This document shows, piece after piece, positions 54,233-61,855 of a stretch of 64,000 bases of DNA. Position 1 is the stretch's first letter. Each line of letters opens with the position of its first letter. The notes beneath the pieces were generated by a model. It had not been told where the DNA came from, did not search any database, and worked only from the letters and a program-made list of their open reading frames with translations. Made by a program: the position numbers and the translations under genes. The DNA comes from Acidobacteriaceae bacterium KBS 83 (lineage in GTDB: Bacteria; Acidobacteriota; Terriglobia; Terriglobales; Acidobacteriaceae): the NCBI GenBank assembly GCA_000381585.1, contig KB906733.1:1-64000 (forward strand). Reading direction: 5' to 3'.

Positions 54233-54273
54233 GCCGCCATCGTATCGCGTGAGCGACACTGTGCAAGAGACCA

Positions 54274-54307
54274 GCCGGGTGCCTCACCCTAGCGCCGCTA
54301 GGATGCG
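54274..54307. repeat. Third palindromic repeat copy
   Basis: GCCGGGTGCCTCACCCTAGC with the partner arm GCTAGGATGCG, related to the two copies at 53721-53807. It separates the hypothetical gene from the next one. Confidence 0.65.
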
Positions 54308-54331
54308 ATAGTTCTCCGCTATGGCACTCGC

Positions 54332-54988
54332 CTACTGGCCAAGCGGCACGTCAGTTGCGCCGGGCTTGATCGCAAGATCGTCCTCCGGCGCAGACGGATC
54401 AATGCCGAACGCGTACACCGTCGAGGCGAAGAGGTTCCCTTTGTAGATCGGGGTCAGAACGTACTGCCCATTGGCTAGGTCCTCGCTGGGTGTGATGGTC
54501 GTCCAGCCGTCCGGAAGATGGCCTTCCTTCGTGTCGATAATGTCATCGTTGTGCTTGCCGTGGCCGGTGAGCTGAGTAAAGCGAATCTGCGCGACGATGC
54601 GTCTGTCATTGTCTGCTTTTGCCCGAACGATCGCCCAGCCAGCAAGATTCTCGTTGTGGTCGTCATCTCCGTCAATATGGAAATAAAGAATGGGTCTGCG
54701 AGAGTGCAGAGTGACTGCCGCCTCCTCTCCGCGTAGCTCCGTTGTCGCCTTAGGCTTGTAAAAGAAGGACCCTGCCAACTCGCCCGCGACATTGGCTCCG
54801 GCATGGTTATTGAGCGACACGTTGGAGTGCTGAATCGGAATGAGTTCAGGCTTCCCGGCGAATGAATCCAGCGCATAGGGCATGGCCGTGCCGGGAACGC
54901 GAAGTCCCGGAGCAGCCTCGGGCTTCTCTTGTCCGACGAGCGTAACCGGGAGACAAACAAGGCAGAATGCGAAAGCGAAGCGTTTCAT
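54332..54988 (-). CDS. Secreted hypothetical protein
   Basis: 218 residues with a signal peptide (MKRFAFAFCLVCLPVTLVGQ). The mature part contains NVSLNNHAGANVAGELAGSF, RRPILYFHIDGDDDHNENLA, WAIVRAKADNDRRIVAQIRF and NGQYVLTPIYKGNLFASTVY. Probably a beta-rich periplasmic or extracellular protein. The family is not recognised. The ribosome binding site is weak. It stands alone, with a 670-base gap upstream that holds repeats and palindromes. Confidence 0.72.
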   Translation of the reverse strand: MKRFAFAFCLVCLPVTLVGQEKPEAAPGLRVPGTAMPYALDSFAGKPELIPIQHSNVSLNNHAGANVAGELAGSFFYKPKATTELRGEEAAVTLHSRRPILYFHIDGDDDHNENLAGWAIVRAKADNDRRIVAQIRFTQLTGHGKHNDDIIDTKEGHLPDGWTTITPSEDLANGQYVLTPIYKGNLFASTVYAFGIDPSAPEDDLAIKPGATDVPLGQ

Positions 54989-55323
54989 ATGCGGTCATTC
55001 AGCCACACACGGAGGGATTCAACAATCCCACTTCTATGGAAAGGTTCTGGAGGACGCATATCTATCGCGGCCAAAGGTTGCCTTGTGACCATTACCCGTG
55101 GCGACGGAGAGTTCCGAAACGGGAGAGAAGCGAAGCGTTATGTAACGGTGTGAAAAACCACCGCGGCGCTTGTGACAACCGCGCAGTCTATATAGAGCAC
55201 CCAATCAATACGCAGTCAAAATGCGCGGTGGGTCCGGCGACCTCTCCTCGGGGGAGTGCGAGGCGACCGGCCCACCAGGGCCCGGTCTTGGTTCTCTCCC
55301 TGGAGTTCTCCGCTTGACTCCCA

Positions 55324-55346
55324 TGACACCAACTGGTGTGGTGTCA
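55324..55346. promoter_or_regulatory. Overlapping inverted repeats in the 54989-55661 gap
   Basis: TGACACCA/TGGTGTCA (55324-55331, 55339-55346) and, overlapping it, ACACCA-AC-TGGTGT (55326-55339). Compact dyads like these are typical of regulator binding sites. Apart from these and repeat copy A, I see no gene in this 670-base gap. Confidence 0.4.
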
Positions 55347-55401
55347 AAATTCATCCGCTTCCCAAAACGAAATCGTGATCGGCACAAATCCGCAAGAAAG
55401 C

Positions 55402-55650
55402 GCCAGTTAATTAGCGTCAACTTGCTACTCTGGAAATAGAGATCAACCTCCAGCCGGAGGAACCTGAAAAAGCCACTATCGAGGTGGCTTTTTTCATGTT
55501 CCTAACTCCAATGACTGGACGACTTTACCGATAACCCATTTAGAAAGACGACTTTGCCCCTCGGGGGAGCACGCAACCGTATGATTCAACAGGAGATATA
55601 AGCCAGCCTCCCGCACCGGGAGGGGGGAGGGGGTGGAGGGTCACGTTACC
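55402..55650 (+). repeat. Long direct repeat, copy A
   Basis: About 250 bases that reappear at 58745-59000 in the same orientation. Shared blocks in order: GCCAGTTAATT, CTGGAAATAGAGATCAAC, a terminator hairpin with GCCAC/GTGGCTTTTT, CTGGAC, TAACCC-TTTAGAAAGAC, CCTCCCGCACCGG and GGGTCACGTTACC. The pair brackets five leftward genes. Confidence 0.82.
55466..55495 (+). terminator. Intrinsic terminator inside repeat copy A
   Basis: Stem GAAAAAGCCAC/GTGGCTTTTTTC with loop TATCGAG. The A and T runs make it work on both strands. A small CCTCC-AGCC-GGAGG stem (55447-55460) lies just before it. Confidence 0.85.
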
Positions 55651-55661
55651 CCGCTCGAGGA

Positions 55662-56300
55662 CTACGCTTTAGCCGCCGTCTCACCAACCAGCTTTCGGAG
55701 CCGGGAATTCTCCGCCTCCAGCGCCTCCATCCTCTTCCGGATCGGCTCCAGCGTCCCCATCAACTCCTCCTGCGTATAACGCGGAGTAATGTGCTGCGGG
55801 CAGTTCCAGTCAAACGCCTCCACATGGATCAGCACCGCGCGCTCCGCAGGCGTCTTCTCCCCCGGCACACGCAGCTTCGCGAGCAGCGTCGCCGCCTCGG
55901 CATCGTTCTCGTGCACCTCAGCGCGCGCCAGGATCTTCAGCCGGAGCTGGTGCGCGTAATCCATGAAAAACAGCGCCACGCGGTTATCGTGCTCGACGTT
56001 GCCCGTAGTGATGTACTGCTTGTTGCCGCGCAGATCGGCAAAGCCCAGCGTCTGGTCGTCCAGGACATGGAGAAAGCCCTTCTCGCCGCCTCGATACTGG
56101 ATATACGGCCAGCCGGTTTCCCCCGTCGACGCCATGTAGAACCCATCGCGTCCCACTATGAACTCCCGCTCGAAATCAGTCAGGCGATCGCCCGCCTCGC
56201 CCATCTCCTCCATCCGCGCATACTGCCGCCGGCTGCCATGCTGCTCCTGCTGTTTCTTCACCAGCGGCGTAAAAGCGCGTTCTGCGAAGCTGCGGCTCAT
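55662..56300 (-). CDS. Pyridoxamine-5'-phosphate-oxidase-like FMN protein
   Basis: 212 residues from the ATG at 56300, with GGAGAG 6 bases upstream; the long frame to 56735 is antisense to the next gene. It has IVGRDGFYMASTGETGWPYI, GGEKGFLHVLDDQTLGFADL and GNKQYITTGNVEHDNRVALF, the split-barrel flavin-binding pattern of the PNPOx superfamily. The C-terminus is a coiled segment (RKRMEALEAENSRLRKLV). Probably a general flavin or F420-like oxidoreductase, not the vitamin B6 enzyme itself. First gene inside the direct-repeat cassette. Confidence 0.87.
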   Translation of the reverse strand: MSRSFAERAFTPLVKKQQEQHGSRRQYARMEEMGEAGDRLTDFEREFIVGRDGFYMASTGETGWPYIQYRGGEKGFLHVLDDQTLGFADLRGNKQYITTGNVEHDNRVALFFMDYAHQLRLKILARAEVHENDAEAATLLAKLRVPGEKTPAERAVLIHVEAFDWNCPQHITPRYTQEELMGTLEPIRKRMEALEAENSRLRKLVGETAAKA

Positions 56301-56383
56301 CGGCAACTCTCCAATCCCGGCTAATTCAGGATGCGCCGCCGCCCGATTCGATTCACCCGCCGAGGACGAAGGGGATGTTGTAG

Positions 56384-56866
56384 CTAGGCCTTGCCATCCC
56401 GGGCCCGCTCCAAAGCCGCGATATCCAGCTTGATCATCCCCATCATCGCGTTCATCACCCGTTCCGCCTTCTTCTTGTCGGGATCGTTCAGCATCGCATC
56501 CATCGTCTCCGGCGTAATCTGCCACGTCACGCCGTACTTGTCCGTCAGCCACCCGCACGCCATCGTCGTGCCGCCGTCCGTCAGCTTCGCCCAGTAGTCG
56601 TCGATCTCCTGCTGCGTCGCGCATGGCACCATAAACGAGACCGCCGGCGTGAACTTGAAGTTCGGTCCCGCATTCAGCGTCACGAACTCCTGCCCGCGCA
56701 GCGTAAAGCTCGCCGTCATCACCTTCCCGCGCCACTTCGCATCGGGAAACGACTCCGCATAGCGCTGCACCGCGCCCTTCTTCGCGCCCTTGAAGACGGA
56801 GACCCAGAAATCCACCGCCTCCTCCGCATTGCCGTCAAACCACAGAAACGTTTTGAGTGTCTGCAT
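56384..56866 (-). CDS. VOC-superfamily protein, PhnB/3-dmu-9_3-mt type
   Basis: 160 residues, starting MQTLKTFLWFDGNAEEAVDF. It has GQEFVTLNAGPNFKFTPAVS, FMVPCATQQEIDDYWAKL and CGWLTDKYGVTWQITPETM, the marks of the PhnB-like glyoxalase fold. These proteins are often annotated as demethylubiquinone methyltransferase, but that activity is not established. Its first 17 codons and the 37 bases before the ATG are duplicated at 57842-57928. Confidence 0.88.
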   Translation of the reverse strand: MQTLKTFLWFDGNAEEAVDFWVSVFKGAKKGAVQRYAESFPDAKWRGKVMTASFTLRGQEFVTLNAGPNFKFTPAVSFMVPCATQQEIDDYWAKLTDGGTTMACGWLTDKYGVTWQITPETMDAMLNDPDKKKAERVMNAMMGMIKLDIAALERARDGKA

Positions 56867-56903
56867 CGCACCATTTCCTTTCGCGGCAAAAGTGTACCGA
56901 AGC
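56817..56903. repeat. 87-bp direct repeat, original copy
   Basis: It covers the upstream region and first 17 codons of the VOC gene. It matches 57842-57928 at 86 of 87 positions; the only difference is AAACG here and AAGCG there. Confidence 0.93.
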
Positions 56904-57332
56904 CCACGTCGGGCGCTCTAGTAGGTTCTCTGGAACCGGCTCAGGATGCCCCCGCGTTCCCACAGAATCTGCACGCCCACCGGAAATGACCTTCCTAGTA
57001 CCGTCGTCGACGGGTCGCGCAGACCACGTTTCGTCAGCAAAGCCGTACTCGACTTCGTGACTCCCCAAATACCAGACGCGCAGGGAAGTGACCTTGCCAT
57101 ACCGCTCGATCTGCTGGCGGTCGATTGTCCCAAAGCGTTGCGCCGAGCGTGTGTCCTCGAGATACGATTTCGGTTCCCTCGAAACAATGACCAGGTCTAC
57201 GTCCGAGCCCTCCGTGGCCTCATTTCGCGCATGGGAGCCAACCAGCGCAACGGCCAGAATGTCTGGTTCGCTCGCGGCCCATCCACTGAATTCGTCCAGG
57301 AACGCCAGGACCTGTTCTGAGGCGACGCTCAT
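56835..57332 (-). CDS. Nucleotidyltransferase-domain protein, probably frameshifted near its end
   Basis: The frame is 165 residues. The nucleotidyltransferase motif GSHARNEATEGSDVDLVI (GSx9DxD type) is intact, as is RVWYLGSHEVEYGFADETW. After ISGG the frame turns into unlikely sequence and runs into the VOC gene start. A second frame reads VQILWERGGILSRFQRTY and stops at 56918, a more likely native end. One extra base near 56980 would explain this. Such proteins transfer nucleotides to small molecules or proteins, or act as toxins; the role here is unknown. Confidence 0.68.
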   Translation of the reverse strand: MSVASEQVLAFLDEFSGWAASEPDILAVALVGSHARNEATEGSDVDLVIVSREPKSYLEDTRSAQRFGTIDRQQIERYGKVTSLRVWYLGSHEVEYGFADETWSARPVDDGTRKVISGGRADSVGTRGHPEPVPENLLERPTWASVHFCRERKWCDADTQNVSVV

Positions 57333-57379
57333 CCTGATCTTCCCTCAGTGCGGCAATGCCGGTCGATCTTGCGGCGCTC

Positions 57380-57435
57380 TTAGCGCGGTAAAACGGGTTG
57401 ATGCCGCGCCCTTTAGTGCGGTAAAGCGGGTTGAT
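57380..57435. repeat. Short direct repeat at the end of the membrane protein gene
   Basis: The 23-bp unit TTAG(C/T)GCGGTAAA(A/G)CGGG then TTGAT occurs at 57380-57402 and 57413-57435, a period of 33 bases. The second copy supplies the stop codon of the gene that follows. Confidence 0.7.
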
Positions 57436-57838
57436 AAATCAATCCGATCACGATACCAACCGCCACCCATTCAATGAAGTAGGCAACCGCCTGCTGCACG
57501 GTCAGCGTCAGCCCGATGTTCAGGTTCACCCAGTTGTGAACCACGAAAGCACAAATCGCGAAGACGCCGATCAACGCCCCAAATCGTGCTCCTTGGCTCA
57601 CGCCGGAACCGCTGTGGTAAAGCATCGCGTACAGCACCGCCAGCACCACCATTCCCACGAACATGGCCGCCATCCCCGCCGGCATCACACTCTTGATGCC
57701 TTCCTGCGACCGATATACCGCCGGATACTTCGCGTACTGAGTCTTCAGCATGGGCAGCACCATAAACATCAAACCGCCCAGCACAAAGTACGCAACGAAG
57801 GCCCCCATCGCTGCAAGTGCGATCCTGCCATAGTTCAC
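57413..57838 (-). CDS. DUF1761-like four-helix membrane protein
   Basis: 141 residues from a GTG start that overlaps the stop of the methyltransferase frame. Hydrophobic segments: IALAAMGAFVAYFVLGGLMF, AAMFVGMVVLAVLYAMLY, FGALIGVFAICAFVVHNWV and AYFIEWVAVGIVIGLIY. The HNWVNLNIG loop and overall layout fit small uncharacterised four-helix proteins. The real 5' neighbour was altered by the 87-bp duplication, so the start region may be new. Confidence 0.75.
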   Translation of the reverse strand: MNYGRIALAAMGAFVAYFVLGGLMFMVLPMLKTQYAKYPAVYRSQEGIKSVMPAGMAAMFVGMVVLAVLYAMLYHSGSGVSQGARFGALIGVFAICAFVVHNWVNLNIGLTLTVQQAVAYFIEWVAVGIVIGLIYQPALPH

Positions 57839-58665
57839 ACTGCCTCCTCCGCATTGCCGTCAAACCACAGAAGCGTTTTGAGTGTCTGCATCGCACCATT
57901 TCCTTTCGCGGCAAAAGTGTACCGAAGCAACGTCCTTACGCGCCGAGCCGCAACCAATAAAAACATTGGCCGTTCCAGTTCCTCCGCCATCTCCGGCCTT
58001 GCCGTAACCTGGCGATCCGTCGGTGCCCATTCCTCAACGTGCTCGAGAGCGAATCCGATCCGGATCAGCAGATTCAGCGTTGTCCCCATCGTCCGGTGAT
58101 ATTTCATGACGCCCTTCGCCAGCCAATCCGTCGTGCGCGGTCCTTCCACCGAGTACTTGTCGATAGGCCATGTCTTGCGGCCGTCTGCATCCACGCGCCA
58201 CCCCGGATGGGTCGGTGCCATGTAGATCGGGTGCTCGATCGAAAAGATAAGGCGCCCGCCCGGCGCTAACGCTCGGTGTACCGTCGTCAGAGGTTTGTCC
58301 AGGTCCGCGATGTAGTGCAGCGCAAGCGAGCTATAAGCCACATCGAACGACTGCACCGGCAACTCGAGCGACTCCATGTCGACTCTGCGATAGGTGATCC
58401 GGCCATCTGGATCGGCGGCCATCGCCCGCGCCAGCATCTTTTCCGACACATCCAGTCCCAGCACATGCGCCGCGCCTTGTCCGCTTGCCCAGCGGCAGAA
58501 CCAGCCATAACCGCAGCCCAGCTCCACTACTCTGCAGCCGCGCAGATCCGGAACAAGCGTCCGCATCGACGGCCACTCTGAAGCACCGTCCAATCCTTTG
58601 ACCGAACGTTCCATCAGGCCGTAGTTCTCGAAGAACTCCGGGTTGTCGTAGATATTCTGCGTCAT
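57835..58665 (-). CDS. SAM-dependent methyltransferase with a duplicated, foreign C-terminus
   Basis: 276 residues. The class I SAM-binding motif is VVELGCGYGWFCRWASGQGA followed by GLDVSEKML. DMESLELPVQSFDVAYSSLA and ALAPGGRLIFSIEHPIYMAP are typical of ubiquinone/menaquinone-like methyltransferases. The last 29 residues (TFAAKGNGAMQTLKTLLWFD to the end) come from the 87-bp duplication of the VOC gene start, in frame by chance. The native end was probably near LLVAARR. Substrate unknown. Confidence 0.83.
   Translation of the reverse strand: MTQNIYDNPEFFENYGLMERSVKGLDGASEWPSMRTLVPDLRGCRVVELGCGYGWFCRWASGQGAAHVLGLDVSEKMLARAMAADPDGRITYRRVDMESLELPVQSFDVAYSSLALHYIADLDKPLTTVHRALAPGGRLIFSIEHPIYMAPTHPGWRVDADGRKTWPIDKYSVEGPRTTDWLAKGVMKYHRTMGTTLNLLIRIGFALEHVEEWAPTDRQVTARPEMAEELERPMFLLVAARRVRTLLRYTFAAKGNGAMQTLKTLLWFDGNAEEAV
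57842..57928. repeat. 87-bp direct repeat, second copy
   Basis: Duplicate of 56817-56903. It forms the 3' end of the methyltransferase gene and lies directly before the DUF1761-like gene, as if that gene had been inserted with its own copy of the VOC promoter region. Confidence 0.93.
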
Positions 58666-58744
58666 CGCATCTCACGCCTGGCTCGCGCACACACATCGCA
58701 CTTCCCAATACAAAACCATGCCCGGGATAAATAGCAAAAAACCT

Positions 58745-59000
58745 GCCAGTTAATTCCACTCAATTCGCTACACTGGAAATAGAGATCAACAAAAGCCACC
58801 GTCACCGTTCCATTACCAAGGGATAATGGAACCGTCGTGGTGGCTTTTTGCATGCTGCTATCTCCAATCGCTGGACATATTTACGCGTAACCCCTTTAGA
58901 AAGACATTTTTATGCTCCGTACGGCCGATATCTTATTGATTCAATTGCTGATATACCGTGCCTCCCGCACCGGAGGGGGAGGGGTGCGGGTCACGTTACC
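58745..59000 (+). repeat. Long direct repeat, copy B
   Basis: Partner of 55402-55650, same orientation. The central hairpin is longer and different in sequence, while the flanking blocks are kept. It lies upstream of the methyltransferase, at the other edge of the five-gene cassette. Confidence 0.82.
58791..58849 (+). terminator. Intrinsic terminator inside repeat copy B
   Basis: Outer stem AAAAGCCACC/GGTGGCTTTT and inner perfect stem GTTCCATTA/TAATGGAAC enclose CCAAGGGA. The T run at 58845-58849 closes it. It is longer than its counterpart in copy A. Confidence 0.82.
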
Positions 59001-59008
59001 TCCTCAGA

Positions 59009-59043
59009 TTGTCATCCTGAGCGGAGCGAAGGATCTGCAGTTT
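59009..59043. repeat. Dispersed element, copy 3
   Basis: TTGTCATCCTGAGCGGAGCG, then AAGGATCTGCAGTTT. Related to 17128-17172 and 29669-29731. It directly follows long repeat copy B. The rest of the gap up to 59156 holds no gene that I can see. Confidence 0.6.
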
Positions 59044-59156
59044 CCGCAACCTTGGACCGCGCGCTCGCGCGCGCACAACTCAGAAGACAACTCCGCTTCG
59101 TACGCAACGCCGAGATCCTCGGCCATCTCGCCAGGTACGCCGCTCGGAATGGCGCT

Positions 59157-59621
59157 CTAATCCAACCGCCTCCTATAAACCACAAAGCCGGAATGCTCCG
59201 CGACCGTGTCATACAGCTGCCGCGCCGTCGCATTGGAAGCATGCGTACGCCAATAGACATTCACCACACCCGACAGCCGCGCCTGTGTGTAGACGGCCTC
59301 AATCAGCGCCCGCCCCACGCCCTTTCCCCGCGCCGCCTCCGCAGTGAACAGGTCCTGCAGATAACACGTGGGCTCGATCGTGATCGTGCTCCGATGAAAC
59401 ATGTAATGGACCAGCCCCACCAGCCGCCCATCCGCCTCCGCCACCCTCGCCCACGCCGGCTCGTACGCATCGAAGAAGCGCGACCATGTCGTTCGCGTGA
59501 CCTCCTCCGGCAGCGCCGTCCCGTCGAAGCGCCCATAGAACCGGTTGTAGCCCTCCCACAACGGAAGCCACTCCGCATAATCCTCTCGGGTGACAAAACG
59601 CACGCTGACCGCAGCAGACAT
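59157..59621 (-). CDS. GNAT-family N-acetyltransferase
   Basis: 154 residues; GGAGG lies 7 bases before the ATG. The acetyl-CoA-binding motif is LFTAEAARGKGVGRALIEAV, preceded by GRLVGLVHYMFHRSTITIEP and followed by WRTHASNATARQLYDTVAE. All marks of the GNAT fold are present. The acceptor is unknown; amino acids, peptides and antibiotics are common for this type. It is divergent from the membrane protein gene at 59710. Confidence 0.9.
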   Translation of the reverse strand: MSAAVSVRFVTREDYAEWLPLWEGYNRFYGRFDGTALPEEVTRTTWSRFFDAYEPAWARVAEADGRLVGLVHYMFHRSTITIEPTCYLQDLFTAEAARGKGVGRALIEAVYTQARLSGVVNVYWRTHASNATARQLYDTVAEHSGFVVYRRRLD

Positions 59622-59709
59622 CCAAGGTCCTCCATCGCCGGACTGAATAATGTAGAACTATCAAACCGGGTCGCGATCTAAAGAAGGGACGACTTACATC
59701 TCGCCGGTT

Positions 59710-60159
59710 ATGACTGACACCGCGCAGGCCATCCTCATCGGCACCCTTGCCTGTGGCATCCTCGACGCCACCGCCGCCACTATCCAGGCCGCAACCCTCG
59801 GCCTCAAACCCCAGCGCGTATGGCAGACCGTGGCCAGCGGCCTCATCGGCCCGCGCGCCTTCGAATCAGGATGGGCCACCGGCATCCTCGGCCTCGCCCT
59901 GCACTTTTTCATCTCATTCGTGCTCGCCACCATCTACGTGCTCGCCAGCCGCCGCCTGCCGTTTCTCGTCGATCGCCCCTTCCTCGCCGGCGCACTTTAC
60001 GGCATCGCGGTCTACCTGATCATGAATCACATCGTCCTGCCGCTCTCCCGCCGTGCGAAACGCCCCTTCAGCCCGCACTTCGCCATCACCCAGCTCGTCA
60101 TCCACATCTTCATCGTCGGCTGGTCCATCGCCCTCTCGGCGCGATACCTCCTGCACTAG
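59710..60159 (+). CDS. Hypothetical four-helix membrane protein
   Basis: 149 residues with hydrophobic segments AQAILIGTLACGILDATAAT, TGILGLALHFFISFVLATIY, GALYGIAVYLIMNHIVLPLS and QLVIHIFIVGWSIALSARYL. The His in LHFFIS and NHIVLP, inside membrane segments, are noteworthy. The family is not recognised with confidence (YagU/DUF1440-like proteins look similar). It lies 73 bases before gcvT on the same strand. Confidence 0.75.
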   Translation: MTDTAQAILIGTLACGILDATAATIQAATLGLKPQRVWQTVASGLIGPRAFESGWATGILGLALHFFISFVLATIYVLASRRLPFLVDRPFLAGALYGIAVYLIMNHIVLPLSRRAKRPFSPHFAITQLVIHIFIVGWSIALSARYLLH

Positions 60160-60232
60160 CCGCGCCCTCCACAGCCCGCTGCAGGTGCTACCCTAATGGG
60201 TTCGCCAACCCTCGCCCAAGGACTCCTGCACC

Positions 60233-61375
60233 GTGTCCACCACAGCCGCGCCTGCCGCACTCCGCAAGACCGCACTGAACGCCACGCACCGCCGACTCGG
60301 CGCCAAGATGGTCGACTTCGGTGGCTGGGACATGCCCGTCGAATACTCCGGCCTCATCGCCGAGCACATGGCCGTGCGCACCGGTGTCGGCGTCTTCGAC
60401 GTCTCCCACATGGGCGACATCCAGCTCCGTGGCCCCAACTCGCTTGCCGCCGTCCAGCACATCTCCATGAACGACGCGTCGAAGCTCAAGGAGGGCCAGG
60501 CCCACTATTCGGCATTGCTCTACCCCAACGGCACCTTCGTCGACGATGTCATCGTCCACAAGTTCTCCGACAACGACTATTTGCTCGTCATCAACGCGGG
60601 CACGCGCGAGAAGGACGTCAACTGGGTGCGCCAGAACGTAGGCCGCATGCAGGGCGTTCACGTCTCCGACTACTCGGACCTCTACACCCAGCTCGCCATC
60701 CAGGGCCCCCGGGCCGTCGACGTCCTGCGCAAGCTCACCGACCGCGACCTCGACGGCATCAGGAACTACTGGTTCACCTGGGGCACCGTCTGCGGCCTGC
60801 ACAACACGCTCATCGCCCGCACCGGCTACACGGGGGAGGACGGCTTCGAGATCTACGTCCCCTCCGACGTCCCCACCAGCGAGCGCGTCTGGAATGAGGT
60901 CCTCGAAGCCGGCAAGGAGTTCGGAATCCTCCCCTCCGGCCTGGGAGCGCGGAACACCCTGCGCCTCGAATCATCCATGGCCTTATACGGCCACGAGATC
61001 TCGGACGAGATCAACGTCTTCGAGGCCGGCCTCGATCGCTACGCCAAGCTCGACAAGGGCGACTTCATCGGCCGCGATGCGCTCGAAGCAGTACGTGCCG
61101 GGGGTGGCCCCAAACGCAAGCTCGCCGGCCTCGAAATGACCGAACGCGGCATCGCCCGCGACGGTTACGCCGTACTTTCGCCCGACGGAAAAAAGATCGG
61201 GGCCGTCGCGTCCGGCTCGCCATCGCCCTTTTTGAAGAAGAACATCGCACTCGCGCATCTACCGATTGAATTCATCGCGCCCGCCACGGAGATCGCAGTA
61301 GAGATCCGCAGCCAGCCAGTCAAAGCAGTCGTGGTGCCGACGCCCTTTTACAAGCGCCCGAAAAAGCAGGCATAG
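60233..61375 (+). CDS. gcvT: Aminomethyltransferase, glycine cleavage T protein
   Basis: Transfers the methylene group from the lipoyl arm of GcvH to tetrahydrofolate, releasing ammonia. The 380-residue protein from a GTG start has RRLGAKMVDFGGWDMPVEYS, GVFDVSHMGDIQLRGPNS and RTGYTGEDGFEIYVPS. The catalytic Asp region and LGARNTLRLESSMALYGHEI are also present. Normal length. It leads the gcv operon. The 73-base upstream gap is too short for a glycine riboswitch. Confidence 0.96.
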   Translation: MSTTAAPAALRKTALNATHRRLGAKMVDFGGWDMPVEYSGLIAEHMAVRTGVGVFDVSHMGDIQLRGPNSLAAVQHISMNDASKLKEGQAHYSALLYPNGTFVDDVIVHKFSDNDYLLVINAGTREKDVNWVRQNVGRMQGVHVSDYSDLYTQLAIQGPRAVDVLRKLTDRDLDGIRNYWFTWGTVCGLHNTLIARTGYTGEDGFEIYVPSDVPTSERVWNEVLEAGKEFGILPSGLGARNTLRLESSMALYGHEISDEINVFEAGLDRYAKLDKGDFIGRDALEAVRAGGGPKRKLAGLEMTERGIARDGYAVLSPDGKKIGAVASGSPSPFLKKNIALAHLPIEFIAPATEIAVEIRSQPVKAVVVPTPFYKRPKKQA

Positions 61376-61427
61376 CCCGAATACAATCATCTCCAAGGAC
61401 GAATCCAGAGAGGACGAACTGCTACAT

Positions 61428-61814
61428 ATGGACTATCCCGCCGCCTACAAATACACCAAAGAACACGAATGGATCGAGCTCAACGGTAAGTGGGGCAAGG
61501 TAGGCATCACCGACTACGCGCAGAACTCCCTCGGCGACATCGTCTTTGTCGACCTGCCTAAAGTCGGCTCCTCCGTCGAGAAGGGCAAAGTCTTCGGTAG
61601 CGTCGAATCGGTCAAGGCCGTCTCCGATCTGTATTCGCCCGTCTCGGGCAAGGTCACCGCGGTCAACGACGATCTCACCGCATCGCCCGAGAAGATCAAC
61701 ACCGACGCGCATGGGGCATGGATCATGAAGGTCGAAGTCTCCGATTCTGCCGATGCTAACGACCTCCTCTCGAAGGACGCCTACGAGACCTATATCAAGG
61801 AAGAGACCCACTAG
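61428..61814 (+). CDS. gcvH: Glycine cleavage H protein
   Basis: Lipoate-carrying shuttle between the P, T and L proteins. The 128-residue protein has [20 protein letters not shown], the typical [20 protein letters not shown], and the lipoylated Lys63 in [20 protein letters not shown]. Length and motifs are standard. It lies 52 bases after gcvT and 41 bases before gcvPA. Confidence 0.97.
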   Translation: MDYPAAYKYTKEHEWIELNGKWGKVGITDYAQNSLGDIVFVDLPKVGSSVEKGKVFGSVESVKAVSDLYSPVSGKVTAVNDDLTASPEKINTDAHGAWIMKVEVSDSADANDLLSKDAYETYIKEETH

Positions 61815-61855
61815 TCTCGCCACTGCAGCGGATACATTTTAGAAGGACCGTCCAA

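Noticed and set aside
58848-59681. Plus-strand frame of 277 codons
   Set aside because: Antisense to the GNAT gene and covering repeat copy B; no protein-like motif.
60160-60232. Possible glycine riboswitch before gcvT
   Set aside because: Only 73 bases separate the genes and no tandem aptamer pattern is visible.
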